Shown here: positions 18,820 to 26,140 of the stretch, in pieces
Layout: the number at the start of each line of letters is the position of its first letter
Numbering within the stretch: position 1 is the first letter of the stretch
From: a virus
IMG/VR virus record: IMGVR_UViG_3300047510_002148
Coordinates: 1 to 60,974 of that record
DNA: 60,974 nt
Direction: 5' to 3' (one strand)
Position numbers and translations under genes: made by a program
The notes under the pieces: model-generated
Databases searched by the model: none
Told to the model about the DNA's origin: nothing
The model's input: only the letters and a program-made list of their open reading frames with translations

Positions 18820-21763
18820 TAGAATACACAGTGGTAAAGTAAAAAAGATACCATCAGCTAATGTATCTCCAGGTAGATATGAATTCATAAGTTTAGGTGA
18901 AGCTGAGCCAGATTTAGGTTTACCTCAATCAAATTCGTATGTATTAATATCAAATACAGATGGTACTAGATTGTGGGTAAATCCATCGGAAGTTCAAGGT
19001 ATATCTGGTTATTCTGGTATTTCAGGTTATTCTGGTTTTAGTGGAACCCCAGGTTCATCGATATCAATTAAAGGTTCTGTTGCAGATTTTGTAAGTTTAC
19101 CAACACAAAATAATACACTTGGCGATGTTTATTATGTTGTTGATGAAGGCAATTTATATGTTTGGAATGGCTCATCATGGGATTTAATAGGTGAAATTAA
19201 AGGGTCTTCAGGTATATCTGGTTATTCTGGCTACTCAGGAATTTCTGGTCATTCTGGTATATCTGGTTATTCTGGTAGATCAGGATGGTCTGGATATTCT
19301 GGTGAATCTGGCCTCTCAGGAATTTCTGGTTACTCTGGTATTTCTGGATTCTCTGGTGAATCAGGATACTCAGGTTATTCTGGATTTTCTGGCGAATCAG
19401 GATTCTCAGGTTATTCTGGTGAATCTGGCTTCTCAGGTGAATCAGGATACTCAGGTTATTCTGGATTTTCTGGCGAATCAGGGTTCTCAGGTTACTCTGG
19501 TGAATCTGGCCTCTCAGGAATTTCTGGTTACTCTGGTATTTCTGGATTCTCTGGTGAATCAGGATACTCAGGTTATTCTGGTTTAGGTTTATCGGGTTTT
19601 TCTGGTATCTCAGGATACTCAGGTTATTCTGGCATTTCTGGATTCTCTGGTGAGTCAGGAATTTCTGGATACTCTGGCACATCAGGATTCTCAGGTTATT
19701 CTGGTGAATCTGGCTTCTCGGGAATTTCTGGTTACTCTGGTATTTCTGGATTCTCTGGTGAATCAGGATACTCAGGTTATTCTGGATTCAGTGGTGTTGC
19801 ACCAGAATCAATTTTTTATGATGCCAATTCTATAACAACAGTTACAGGAACATATGTTTCTGGTGATGTAACAGATATTCAAACTTTTGGCGATAACAAC
19901 TACTATGTTGTTTCTGAAGTTAGTGGATCTCCAGGTTATTCTATCGAAATTGATTTTACAGGTGTTGCTAATTTTAATAGAGTAGAATTAGCATTAAAAT
20001 ATACACATACCAGTCATATAATTTATTTTGAAATTTATAACAATAACTCTTCATCTTGGGATATAATAGGAACATTCACAGGAACAAATTTAGTTTTTGC
20101 TTCACATATATTTGATGTAATTAGTGATGTACCATATATCAATAATGGATATGTCAACACAAGAATATATCATTATTCTGAAGGTTTTGCTAATATTAAT
20201 GTAGAAATAGACTTTGTTACTATTGGTCTTACAACACAAGGCCCTCAAGGTATTTCAGGACTTTCTGGTTTTAGTGGTAACTCAACTTCAGGATACTCAG
20301 GTATATCTGGCTTCTCAGGAATTTCTGGTTATTCTGGACTTTCAGGTCCCTCAGGTTACTCTGGCATTTCTGGATTCTCAGGTTATTCTGGATCAGGTAT
20401 ATCAGGATTCTCAGGTTATTCTGGTCAATCTGGCGATTCTGGTTATTCAGGTAAATTAGTAAAATGGATTAGAAAAACTGATAATTATACTTCAACATCT
20501 GGTGAAAGAATAATAGCAGATACATCTAATGGTGCTTTTACAATAACATTACCATCATCTCCTGTAGTTGGAGATTCTATAGAAATTTTAGATGGTGATA
20601 GTTGGTCTAATAATAATTTAACAGTATCTAGAAATGGTTCGACTATTGAGAATTTACCAGAAGATTTATTAATAGATGTAACTGGTATATTTGTGACTTT
20701 AGTATATGATGGTTCAACGTGGGAAATAGTTAGTTCTATAGGAACTTCTGGTAAATCTGGATATTCTGGCCAGTCTGGTTATTCTGGTTCAGGTATATCA
20801 GGTTACTCTGGTTTAGGCATATCTGGATATTCTGGTTCAGGTACATCAGGGTATTCTGGCATATCAGGTTATTCAGGTATATCTGGCCATTCTGGTATAT
20901 CTGGTTATTCTGGTAGATCAGGATGGTCTGGTTATTCAGGTATAGGTACATCAGGTTATTCTGGTATATCAGGATATTCTGGTATAGGTACATCAGGTTA
21001 TTCTGGCATAGGCACATCAGGTTATTCAGGTATATCAGGTTATTCAGGTATATCAGGGTATTCAGGTATATCAGGTTATTCTGGTATATCAGGTTATTCT
21101 GGCTACTCAGGTATATCAGGTTATTCTGGCTACTCAGGTAGATCAGGTTATTCTGGTTCAGGTATATCAGGTTATTCTGGTTCAGGTATATCAGGTTATT
21201 CTGGTTCAGGTATATCAGGTTATTCTGGTTCAGGCATATCAGGTTATTCTGGCTACTCAGGTAGATCAGGTTATTCTGGTATAGGCACATCAGGTTATTC
21301 TGGAATCAATGGCGTAGTTGGTGCTGGTGGAGTATATGGTGAGGGTTACTCTCAAGGAACTGGATCAGACTACACTTTTGCTGGCCTTTATGTTGCCAAT
21401 AACAACACATTTGCTTCTGCAACTAATATTAAATTAAATACTTCAGATGGAGGGGCTGTAGATATCAAATCTGCATTTACTAACCTATCTGGCACTTCAA
21501 ATTGGATATTAAGATTTTTTGAACCATCAACTACAGATTCTCAGTTTAAATTTATAGATTTTAAAGTTACTGCTATGACTGTTAATACAAATTGGGTAGA
21601 TTTAACTGTAGTATTTGTTAGAACAAATATAACACAAACAACTTGGACAACAGCATCTTCAGCTGGAACATTTAGTATTAATATACCTGTTGCTGCTTCT
21701 GGTGGCGGTGGGGGTGGAGTAAGTGCTGGTAAAGCTATAACGATGACACTCGTATTCGGATAA
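18812..21763 (+). CDS. Long collagen-like fibre protein
   Basis: 983 residues. An N-terminal adaptor (KVKKIPSANVSPGRYEFISL, SNTDGTRLWVNPSEVQ) is followed by four Gly-X-Ser arrays interleaved with globular domains: GDVYYVVDEGNLYVWNGSSW, a beta domain of about 150 residues, a domain with TSGERIIADTSNGAFTITLP (a fibre module common in phages), and a C-terminal beta head (about residues 833-983) ending near GGGGGGVSAGKAITMTLVFG. No S74 chaperone is present, unlike the protein at 3237. It probably forms a long flexible trimeric fibre. The arrays contain near-exact internal duplications (for example about 80 nt repeated near 19301 and 19499). Confidence 0.85.
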   Translation: MNNRIHSGKVKKIPSANVSPGRYEFISLGEAEPDLGLPQSNSYVLISNTDGTRLWVNPSEVQGISGYSGISGYSGFSGTPGSSISIKGSVADFVSLPTQNNTLGDVYYVVDEGNLYVWNGSSWDLIGEIKGSSGISGYSGYSGISGHSGISGYSGRSGWSGYSGESGLSGISGYSGISGFSGESGYSGYSGFSGESGFSGYSGESGFSGESGYSGYSGFSGESGFSGYSGESGLSGISGYSGISGFSGESGYSGYSGLGLSGFSGISGYSGYSGISGFSGESGISGYSGTSGFSGYSGESGFSGISGYSGISGFSGESGYSGYSGFSGVAPESIFYDANSITTVTGTYVSGDVTDIQTFGDNNYYVVSEVSGSPGYSIEIDFTGVANFNRVELALKYTHTSHIIYFEIYNNNSSSWDIIGTFTGTNLVFASHIFDVISDVPYINNGYVNTRIYHYSEGFANINVEIDFVTIGLTTQGPQGISGLSGFSGNSTSGYSGISGFSGISGYSGLSGPSGYSGISGFSGYSGSGISGFSGYSGQSGDSGYSGKLVKWIRKTDNYTSTSGERIIADTSNGAFTITLPSSPVVGDSIEILDGDSWSNNNLTVSRNGSTIENLPEDLLIDVTGIFVTLVYDGSTWEIVSSIGTSGKSGYSGQSGYSGSGISGYSGLGISGYSGSGTSGYSGISGYSGISGHSGISGYSGRSGWSGYSGIGTSGYSGISGYSGIGTSGYSGIGTSGYSGISGYSGISGYSGISGYSGISGYSGYSGISGYSGYSGRSGYSGSGISGYSGSGISGYSGSGISGYSGSGISGYSGYSGRSGYSGIGTSGYSGINGVVGAGGVYGEGYSQGTGSDYTFAGLYVANNNTFASATNIKLNTSDGGAVDIKSAFTNLSGTSNWILRFFEPSTTDSQFKFIDFKVTAMTVNTNWVDLTVVFVRTNITQTTWTTASSAGTFSINIPVAASGGGGGGVSAGKAITMTLVFG
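19000..21308. repeat. Gly-X-Ser triplet arrays (about 19202-19798, 20241-20456, 20742-21308)
   Basis: Same style of triplet coding repeats as in the 3237 gene. The first array is Glu-rich (GES) with long tandem duplications. The last is dominated by GYS, GIS and the step GSGIS. A short fourth run lies at about 19000-19055. Confidence 0.95.
21146..21241. repeat. Perfect 24-nt tandem repeat, four copies
   Basis: Unit GGTTATTCTGGTTCAGGTAT plus ATCA, repeated four times with a single T-to-C change in the last copy. It encodes GYSGSGIS each time. This is the youngest-looking expansion in the window. Confidence 0.9.
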
Positions 21764-21776
21764 GGACAAAAATAAA

Positions 21777-22139
21777 ATGGCAGCGCCAAACATATTTAAT
21801 GTTGCAACAATAACAGGAAAAACAGTTGGTTTAGCTGTTACTACATCAGCTCAAGCAATTGTTACAAATTCTTCTGGATCAAATAAAGTATTTAAAATTA
21901 ATTCTCTTACAATAGCTAATGTTGATGGAAGTGCTGCAGCAGATATTACTGCTGATGTTTTGAAAAATGGTGCTACTTCATTTAGATTAGCATTTACGAT
22001 TTCTGTTCCAGCAGATTCTACTTTAGTTTTAATTTCTAAAGATACATCAATTTATCTAGAAGAAAATGATAGTATTAGACTTACAGCTAGTGCTACTGGT
22101 GATTTAGAAGCAGTTTGTTCTTATGAAGAATTGAGTTAA
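21777..22139 (+). CDS. Small beta-sandwich fibre-locus protein
   Basis: 120 residues: KVFKINSLTIANVDGSAAADIT, FTISVPADSTLVLISKD, IYLEENDSIRLTASATGDLEAVCSYEEL. The pattern parallels the product of 18487. Similar proteins occur downstream of fibre genes in marine T4-like phages. A trimeric tip or decoration role is inferred only. The ribosome site is weak (AAGGAC 7-12 nt upstream region). Confidence 0.65.
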   Translation: MAAPNIFNVATITGKTVGLAVTTSAQAIVTNSSGSNKVFKINSLTIANVDGSAAADITADVLKNGATSFRLAFTISVPADSTLVLISKDTSIYLEENDSIRLTASATGDLEAVCSYEELS

Positions 22140-22145
22140 AAATAA

Positions 22146-23324
22146 ATGGGGTTTTATACTTATAATGCTGGTCTAATTGGACCTGGTAAAATAAGCACAG
22201 TAAGAGGAATTCACAATTTAGATTTCTCTAAACATAATAAGTCTTTGCCTGGAGATTTAGATTTAACATTTAATGGTTTTGGGACTGGTTTTAATACTGG
22301 AAGTATTGTATATCAAATGGCATTACAGAGTGATGGTAAAATAATGTGTGTTGGCACTTTTACTTCTTTCAATGCTACAACAAGAAATAGAATTCTTAGA
22401 CTTAACTCAGATGGTAGTTTAGATACTGCTTTCAACCCTAGCAGTGGTTTTGATAATAATGTTAAAACTATAGAAATTACTGGAGATGGTTCATATCTAT
22501 GCGGGGGAGATTTTACAACATTTCAAGGTATAACTAGCACTAGGATTGCAAAAATAAATACTTCTGGAAATTATACCAACATGTCTGGATTAGTTCAAGG
22601 ATTTAATTCTACTGTAGAAGTTATTAAAGCAGCTAATTCTACTAAAAGTACTTTTCATATTGGAGGACAATTTTCTACATTTAACGGTGTATCTAATAGA
22701 AATGGATTAGTGTATATAAATGGTGAGTGCCAATATTTAGGTAATGTTAATCTCACTGGAGGTGGTGTTTATGTTATAGGTGTAGCTCCAGATTATAGTT
22801 TTTACGTCGGCGGAGATTTTACAAGTCCGGATCAATACCTTATAAAAGTTCTTTCAGGAAATGAATCTCCATTTCAAGGATCTTATGGTACAATAGATCC
22901 ATTTGGTTTTGAAGCAAACATTGGCGCTAGTTTTCCAAGAGTAATTATACCACAATCAGATGGTAAAATTTTCTATGCTGGTTATTTTGGAATAGCAAGA
23001 TTAAATTCTGACGGAACAACTGATACGAGTTTTGCGTCTCCTACTTACTCTGGCGGACATGTTTTTGCTGGAATTCAGTTGCCAGATGGTAGATATTTAA
23101 TTGGTGGTAGTTTTACTACAATAAATGGTTATATTACAGGTTCGATTGCTTTACTTAATACTGATGGAAGTGTAGACACAACTTTTTTAACTACAGCTGG
23201 AAGTGGTTTTAATAATATTGTTCGTCATATTCTTCTTGCATCACCTAGTACAGCATTGATTTGTGGTGACTTTACAACTTATAATGGATCTAGTTATCCA
23301 AGAATTATTAGGATAAAAGTTTAA
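22146..23324 (+). CDS. Delta-60 repeat beta-propeller protein
   Basis: 392 residues built from repeats of the delta-60/DUF5122 type. Clear units include LQSDGKIMCVGTFTSFN, RILRLNSDGSLDTAFNPSSG, YLCGGDFTTFQG, RLNSDGTTDTSFASP, LPDGRYLIGGSFTTING and LLNTDGSVDTTFLTTAGSG. These repeats form bladed propellers and are known mostly from large bacterial surface proteins. The first 45 residues act as a leader. A receptor-binding or glycan-binding head is a reasonable inference in this fibre cluster. No clear ribosome site precedes the ATG (A-rich), and the gene begins 6 nt after the preceding stop. Confidence 0.75.
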   Translation: MGFYTYNAGLIGPGKISTVRGIHNLDFSKHNKSLPGDLDLTFNGFGTGFNTGSIVYQMALQSDGKIMCVGTFTSFNATTRNRILRLNSDGSLDTAFNPSSGFDNNVKTIEITGDGSYLCGGDFTTFQGITSTRIAKINTSGNYTNMSGLVQGFNSTVEVIKAANSTKSTFHIGGQFSTFNGVSNRNGLVYINGECQYLGNVNLTGGGVYVIGVAPDYSFYVGGDFTSPDQYLIKVLSGNESPFQGSYGTIDPFGFEANIGASFPRVIIPQSDGKIFYAGYFGIARLNSDGTTDTSFASPTYSGGHVFAGIQLPDGRYLIGGSFTTINGYITGSIALLNTDGSVDTTFLTTAGSGFNNIVRHILLASPSTALICGDFTTYNGSSYPRIIRIKV

Positions 23325-23325
23325 G

Positions 23326-25077
23326 ATGAAAAGAAATTCTGGAAATATTGGCGCAAAAAGAACTACTTCAATAACAACAGCATCAGGTGTACATGATACA
23401 TTTGATGCATATAATGCTAGACGCCTTAATATTTGGCCTCCAACATTTAAATATGTTAATCTTGAACCAAATAGTGGTACAATTTTAGAAAACTCGCAAA
23501 CAACATTTACATTGTCGACCGAAAACATATTGAGCAATACTACTTTATATTGGACCATATTACATGGAACAACAGTTGCTGGCGATTTTTTCTCTTCTGT
23601 TACTTCTGGTAGTTTTACTATAAATTCTCTGGCACAGTTGGGAACTTTTATTGCACGTACCAGTATAATAGCAAACCCCTCAAAAGTAGCTAAAACATTT
23701 CAAATTCAAATTAGAACAGGTAGCACTAGTGGTCCAGTTGTATATACTTCTGGTACATATAGCATTCCTGCTTGTACTTGTACTGTATCTTGGTCTTCTT
23801 CTACGATAAATGAAAATTCTCAGAGTTCTTTTTTACAAGTTACTTTAGGAAATATAGGAACTTATACTACCGGTACAGCATCAATTACCTATTCTGGTAC
23901 TGCTTCTTCAACAAAAGACATAGATTTTTCTAGTATTAGTACTGGAATAACCATAGGATTTGGAACAAATCAAGTAGGAGTTACTACAATTGCAGACGGA
24001 GTTCTTGAAGGAACAGAAACATTAACTGCTGAAGTAAGTTACTTTTCATACTCCAATAGTATTTTAGGTAGTGCTACTTTAACCATTACGGATAGTTCTA
24101 CTCCAATTACAGCCACAATTACTCCAACTACAAGTTCAGTCAATGAAGGCAGTTCTGTTACATTTAATATAAGCATCACTAGTGGTAATTTTTCTAGTGG
24201 AACATTATATTGGACATTAGTTCCTTCTGGAACGGTTACTGATGGTGATTTTAGTTCTCCATCTAGTGCAATATCTAGTGGAGGTAGTGTTTCTATATCC
24301 GGTAGTGCTGGTTCAGTAACATTTACATTAAATTCAGATTTAACTACCGAAAGTGCAGCAGAATCTTTTCAATTTCGTTTGAGAAGTGGAAGCACTAGTG
24401 GAGCTATAATAGCAACTTCAAGTTCAGTAACTATCAATGACACATCACAAACTCCAGCTACACCAATATACACAAGAGTATCTGGAACAAAAGCTCCAAC
24501 ATTAGGTGCTGGTGGAGCTGCCACATATCCTCCTTCTGGTTGGACAGGATTACAAAATGCTTCTGCTGATGATGCTAATAGATCCGTAAATATACCAACA
24601 TTCACTATTAGTTCTACTAATTACTTAACTGTTTTTGTTGGTTCAAATACTTATTTAACTTTTGGTAATGGTTCAACTGCATACAGCAGTTTAAGTGCAA
24701 GTAATCCAAATCTTAACAAAATACATATTGGAGCTGCCGACAATTCATATCAAAGGGTATCGACAATATCTTCTGGGTCAAATTATACCCGTATAAGATA
24801 CGAAGGAAATGGAAGTACTAGTGGTACAGTAGGTTCACCAGGAATTGTGTATGAAGCTACATTTTTTAATCAAGCTTCAACTGGAAATGTTCCTGTTGTA
24901 GAAATTTTAGTTGGAAATCATAATCGAACAACTGGCCAAGCTATGATAGCTTCAACAAGTACAGCTTACGCAATATATACTTTGACTGCAAACCAAAGTT
25001 ATGTATTTGTTGGCAATTCAACTGGAACATCATGGACGGTATATTCTGGTAGTTATATGTCAGGCACTGGTTATTAA
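23326..25077 (+). CDS. Calx-beta-domain adhesin-like protein
   Basis: 583 residues. Up to three Calx-beta-like domains are visible: about 45-145 (LEPNSGTILENSQTTFTLS ...), 150-250 (INENSQSSFLQVTLGN ... DGVLEGTETLTAEVSY), and 258-370 (VNEGSSVTFNISITSGN ... TESAAESFQFRLRSGS ... VTINDTS). The C-terminal 200 residues form a separate beta head (YLTVFVGSNTYLTFGNGS ... YTRIRYEGN ... GIVYEATFF) that may bind the receptor. Calx-beta modules are common in bacterial surface adhesins. The gene begins one base after the preceding stop and is followed by a fibre-assembly chaperone gene. Confidence 0.75.
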   Translation: MKRNSGNIGAKRTTSITTASGVHDTFDAYNARRLNIWPPTFKYVNLEPNSGTILENSQTTFTLSTENILSNTTLYWTILHGTTVAGDFFSSVTSGSFTINSLAQLGTFIARTSIIANPSKVAKTFQIQIRTGSTSGPVVYTSGTYSIPACTCTVSWSSSTINENSQSSFLQVTLGNIGTYTTGTASITYSGTASSTKDIDFSSISTGITIGFGTNQVGVTTIADGVLEGTETLTAEVSYFSYSNSILGSATLTITDSSTPITATITPTTSSVNEGSSVTFNISITSGNFSSGTLYWTLVPSGTVTDGDFSSPSSAISSGGSVSISGSAGSVTFTLNSDLTTESAAESFQFRLRSGSTSGAIIATSSSVTINDTSQTPATPIYTRVSGTKAPTLGAGGAATYPPSGWTGLQNASADDANRSVNIPTFTISSTNYLTVFVGSNTYLTFGNGSTAYSSLSASNPNLNKIHIGAADNSYQRVSTISSGSNYTRIRYEGNGSTSGTVGSPGIVYEATFFNQASTGNVPVVEILVGNHNRTTGQAMIASTSTAYAIYTLTANQSYVFVGNSTGTSWTVYSGSYMSGTGY

Positions 25078-25092
25078 AGGAGTTTTAAAAAA

Positions 25093-25542
25093 ATGAGTTT
25101 ATATAGTCATATAGGTAATTATCCAAGTTCTTTACCAGACAGAATTAGATTGTCTAATGGTTTGACTCGTACAGGAAAAGACACTTTCACAGAAGAAGAA
25201 ATTTCTGATGCTGGTTATGTTTTAGTAGAAGACCCTCCAGTTCATAATCAAAGACAAAGACTTTTATGGACAGGTACAACTTGGCAAATTGTAGATTTTT
25301 CAGAAGAAGAAATAGCAGAAATAGTTGAAAAAGAATGGCAAACAATAAGATTCAAAAGAGATGAAAAGATAAAGGAAGTTGAATGGAGAATATTTAGATA
25401 TCAGTCTCAAACTAGATTAGGAGTACCAACAGCTGATAGTGAAGAAAAAATTCATATAATTGATGAGTATATTGAAGATTTAAGAAACATAACTCAACAA
25501 ACTGACCCAACTAATATTATATGGCCAACACTAGAGATTTAA
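25093..25542 (+). CDS. Tail fibre assembly chaperone (phage APC/DUF4376-like)
   Basis: 149 residues with an AAAGGAG ribosome site. The C-terminal half has the pattern of the tail-assembly-chaperone families: W..IR..RDEKIKEVEWRIFRYQ, a loop, then IIDEYIEDLRNITQQTDPTN and IIWP. The N-terminal half is a beta domain (RLLWTGTTWQIVDFSEEEI). Such chaperones usually lie next to the fibre gene they fold, so the Calx-beta protein upstream or the short collagen-like protein downstream is the likely client. Confidence 0.7.
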   Translation: MSLYSHIGNYPSSLPDRIRLSNGLTRTGKDTFTEEEISDAGYVLVEDPPVHNQRQRLLWTGTTWQIVDFSEEEIAEIVEKEWQTIRFKRDEKIKEVEWRIFRYQSQTRLGVPTADSEEKIHIIDEYIEDLRNITQQTDPTNIIWPTLEI

Positions 25543-25548
25543 AAAACA

Positions 25549-25556
25549 CATAAATA
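25549..25556 (+). promoter_or_regulatory. T4-type late promoter element (CATAAATA)
   Basis: Seven of eight positions match TATAAATA. It lies in the gap 26 nt upstream of the ATG at 25582, where the rest of the leader is almost only A and T and has no Shine-Dalgarno sequence. Confidence 0.5.
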
Positions 25557-25581
25557 CCATATAAAAAATAAAAAATAAAAA

Positions 25582-26121
25582 ATGATAACACTAAGTAATT
25601 TTTTAAGTAATAATTTTATTGGCGAATCTGGTTACTCTGGATACTCAGGGCTATCAGGATACTCTGGATCAGGTATATCAGGTTACTCTGGATCAGGTAT
25701 ATCAGGTTACTCTGGTTATTCAGGCATATCTGGAACATCAGGTACATCAGGTTACTCAGGAATTTCTGGCCATTCTGGTATATCTGGTTATTCTGGTAGA
25801 TCAGGATGGTCTGGTTATTCAGGTATAGGTACATCAGGATATTCTGGTTCAGGCGTATCAGGTTATTCTGGTATAGGTACATCAGGTTACTCAGGTATAT
25901 CAGGTTATTCAGGTATAGGTACATCAGGTTATTCTGGTATAGGTACATCAGGTTATTCTGGTATTTCAGGTTATTCAGGTAGATCAGGTTATTCTGGCTA
26001 TTCAGGCATATCTGGAACATCAGGTTATTCTGGTTATTCTGGAAGATCAGGGTATTCAGGTTACTCTGGAACTGGTGGTGTTACATTAGAACAAGCCATA
26101 GCATTTGCAATTGCATTATAA
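25582..26121 (+). CDS. Short collagen-like protein
   Basis: 179 residues: 13-residue leader (ITLSNFLSNNF), about 150 residues of Gly-X-Ser triplets, then a short tail (GGVTLEQAIAFAIAL) that looks like a small hydrophobic helix. It has neither the globular inserts nor the C-terminal domain of the two longer collagen-like proteins. A 74-nt stretch is identical to part of the 18812 gene. It may be a bristle-like fibre or a remnant and donor for repeat exchange. No Shine-Dalgarno sequence precedes the start. Confidence 0.75.
   Translation: MITLSNFLSNNFIGESGYSGYSGLSGYSGSGISGYSGSGISGYSGYSGISGTSGTSGYSGISGHSGISGYSGRSGWSGYSGIGTSGYSGSGVSGYSGIGTSGYSGISGYSGIGTSGYSGIGTSGYSGISGYSGRSGYSGYSGISGTSGYSGYSGRSGYSGYSGTGGVTLEQAIAFAIAL
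25621..26077. repeat. Gly-X-Ser triplet array
   Basis: Continuous triplet coding array, mostly GYS, GIS, GTS and GIGTS steps. Nucleotides 25765-25838 are identical to 20882-20955. Confidence 0.95.
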
Positions 26122-26140
26122 TCAATAAGGTATTTCAATA

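Noticed and set aside
19197-21290. Long minus-strand frames rich in Asn, Gln, Leu and Ile opposite the collagen-like arrays.
   Set aside because: They are the mirror translation of the 9-nt triplet repeats, with no ribosome sites, and recur opposite all three arrays.
3396-26077. Direct repeat arrays as CRISPR.
   Set aside because: The repeats are coding, keep the reading frame, have no unique spacers of constant length, and there are no cas genes.
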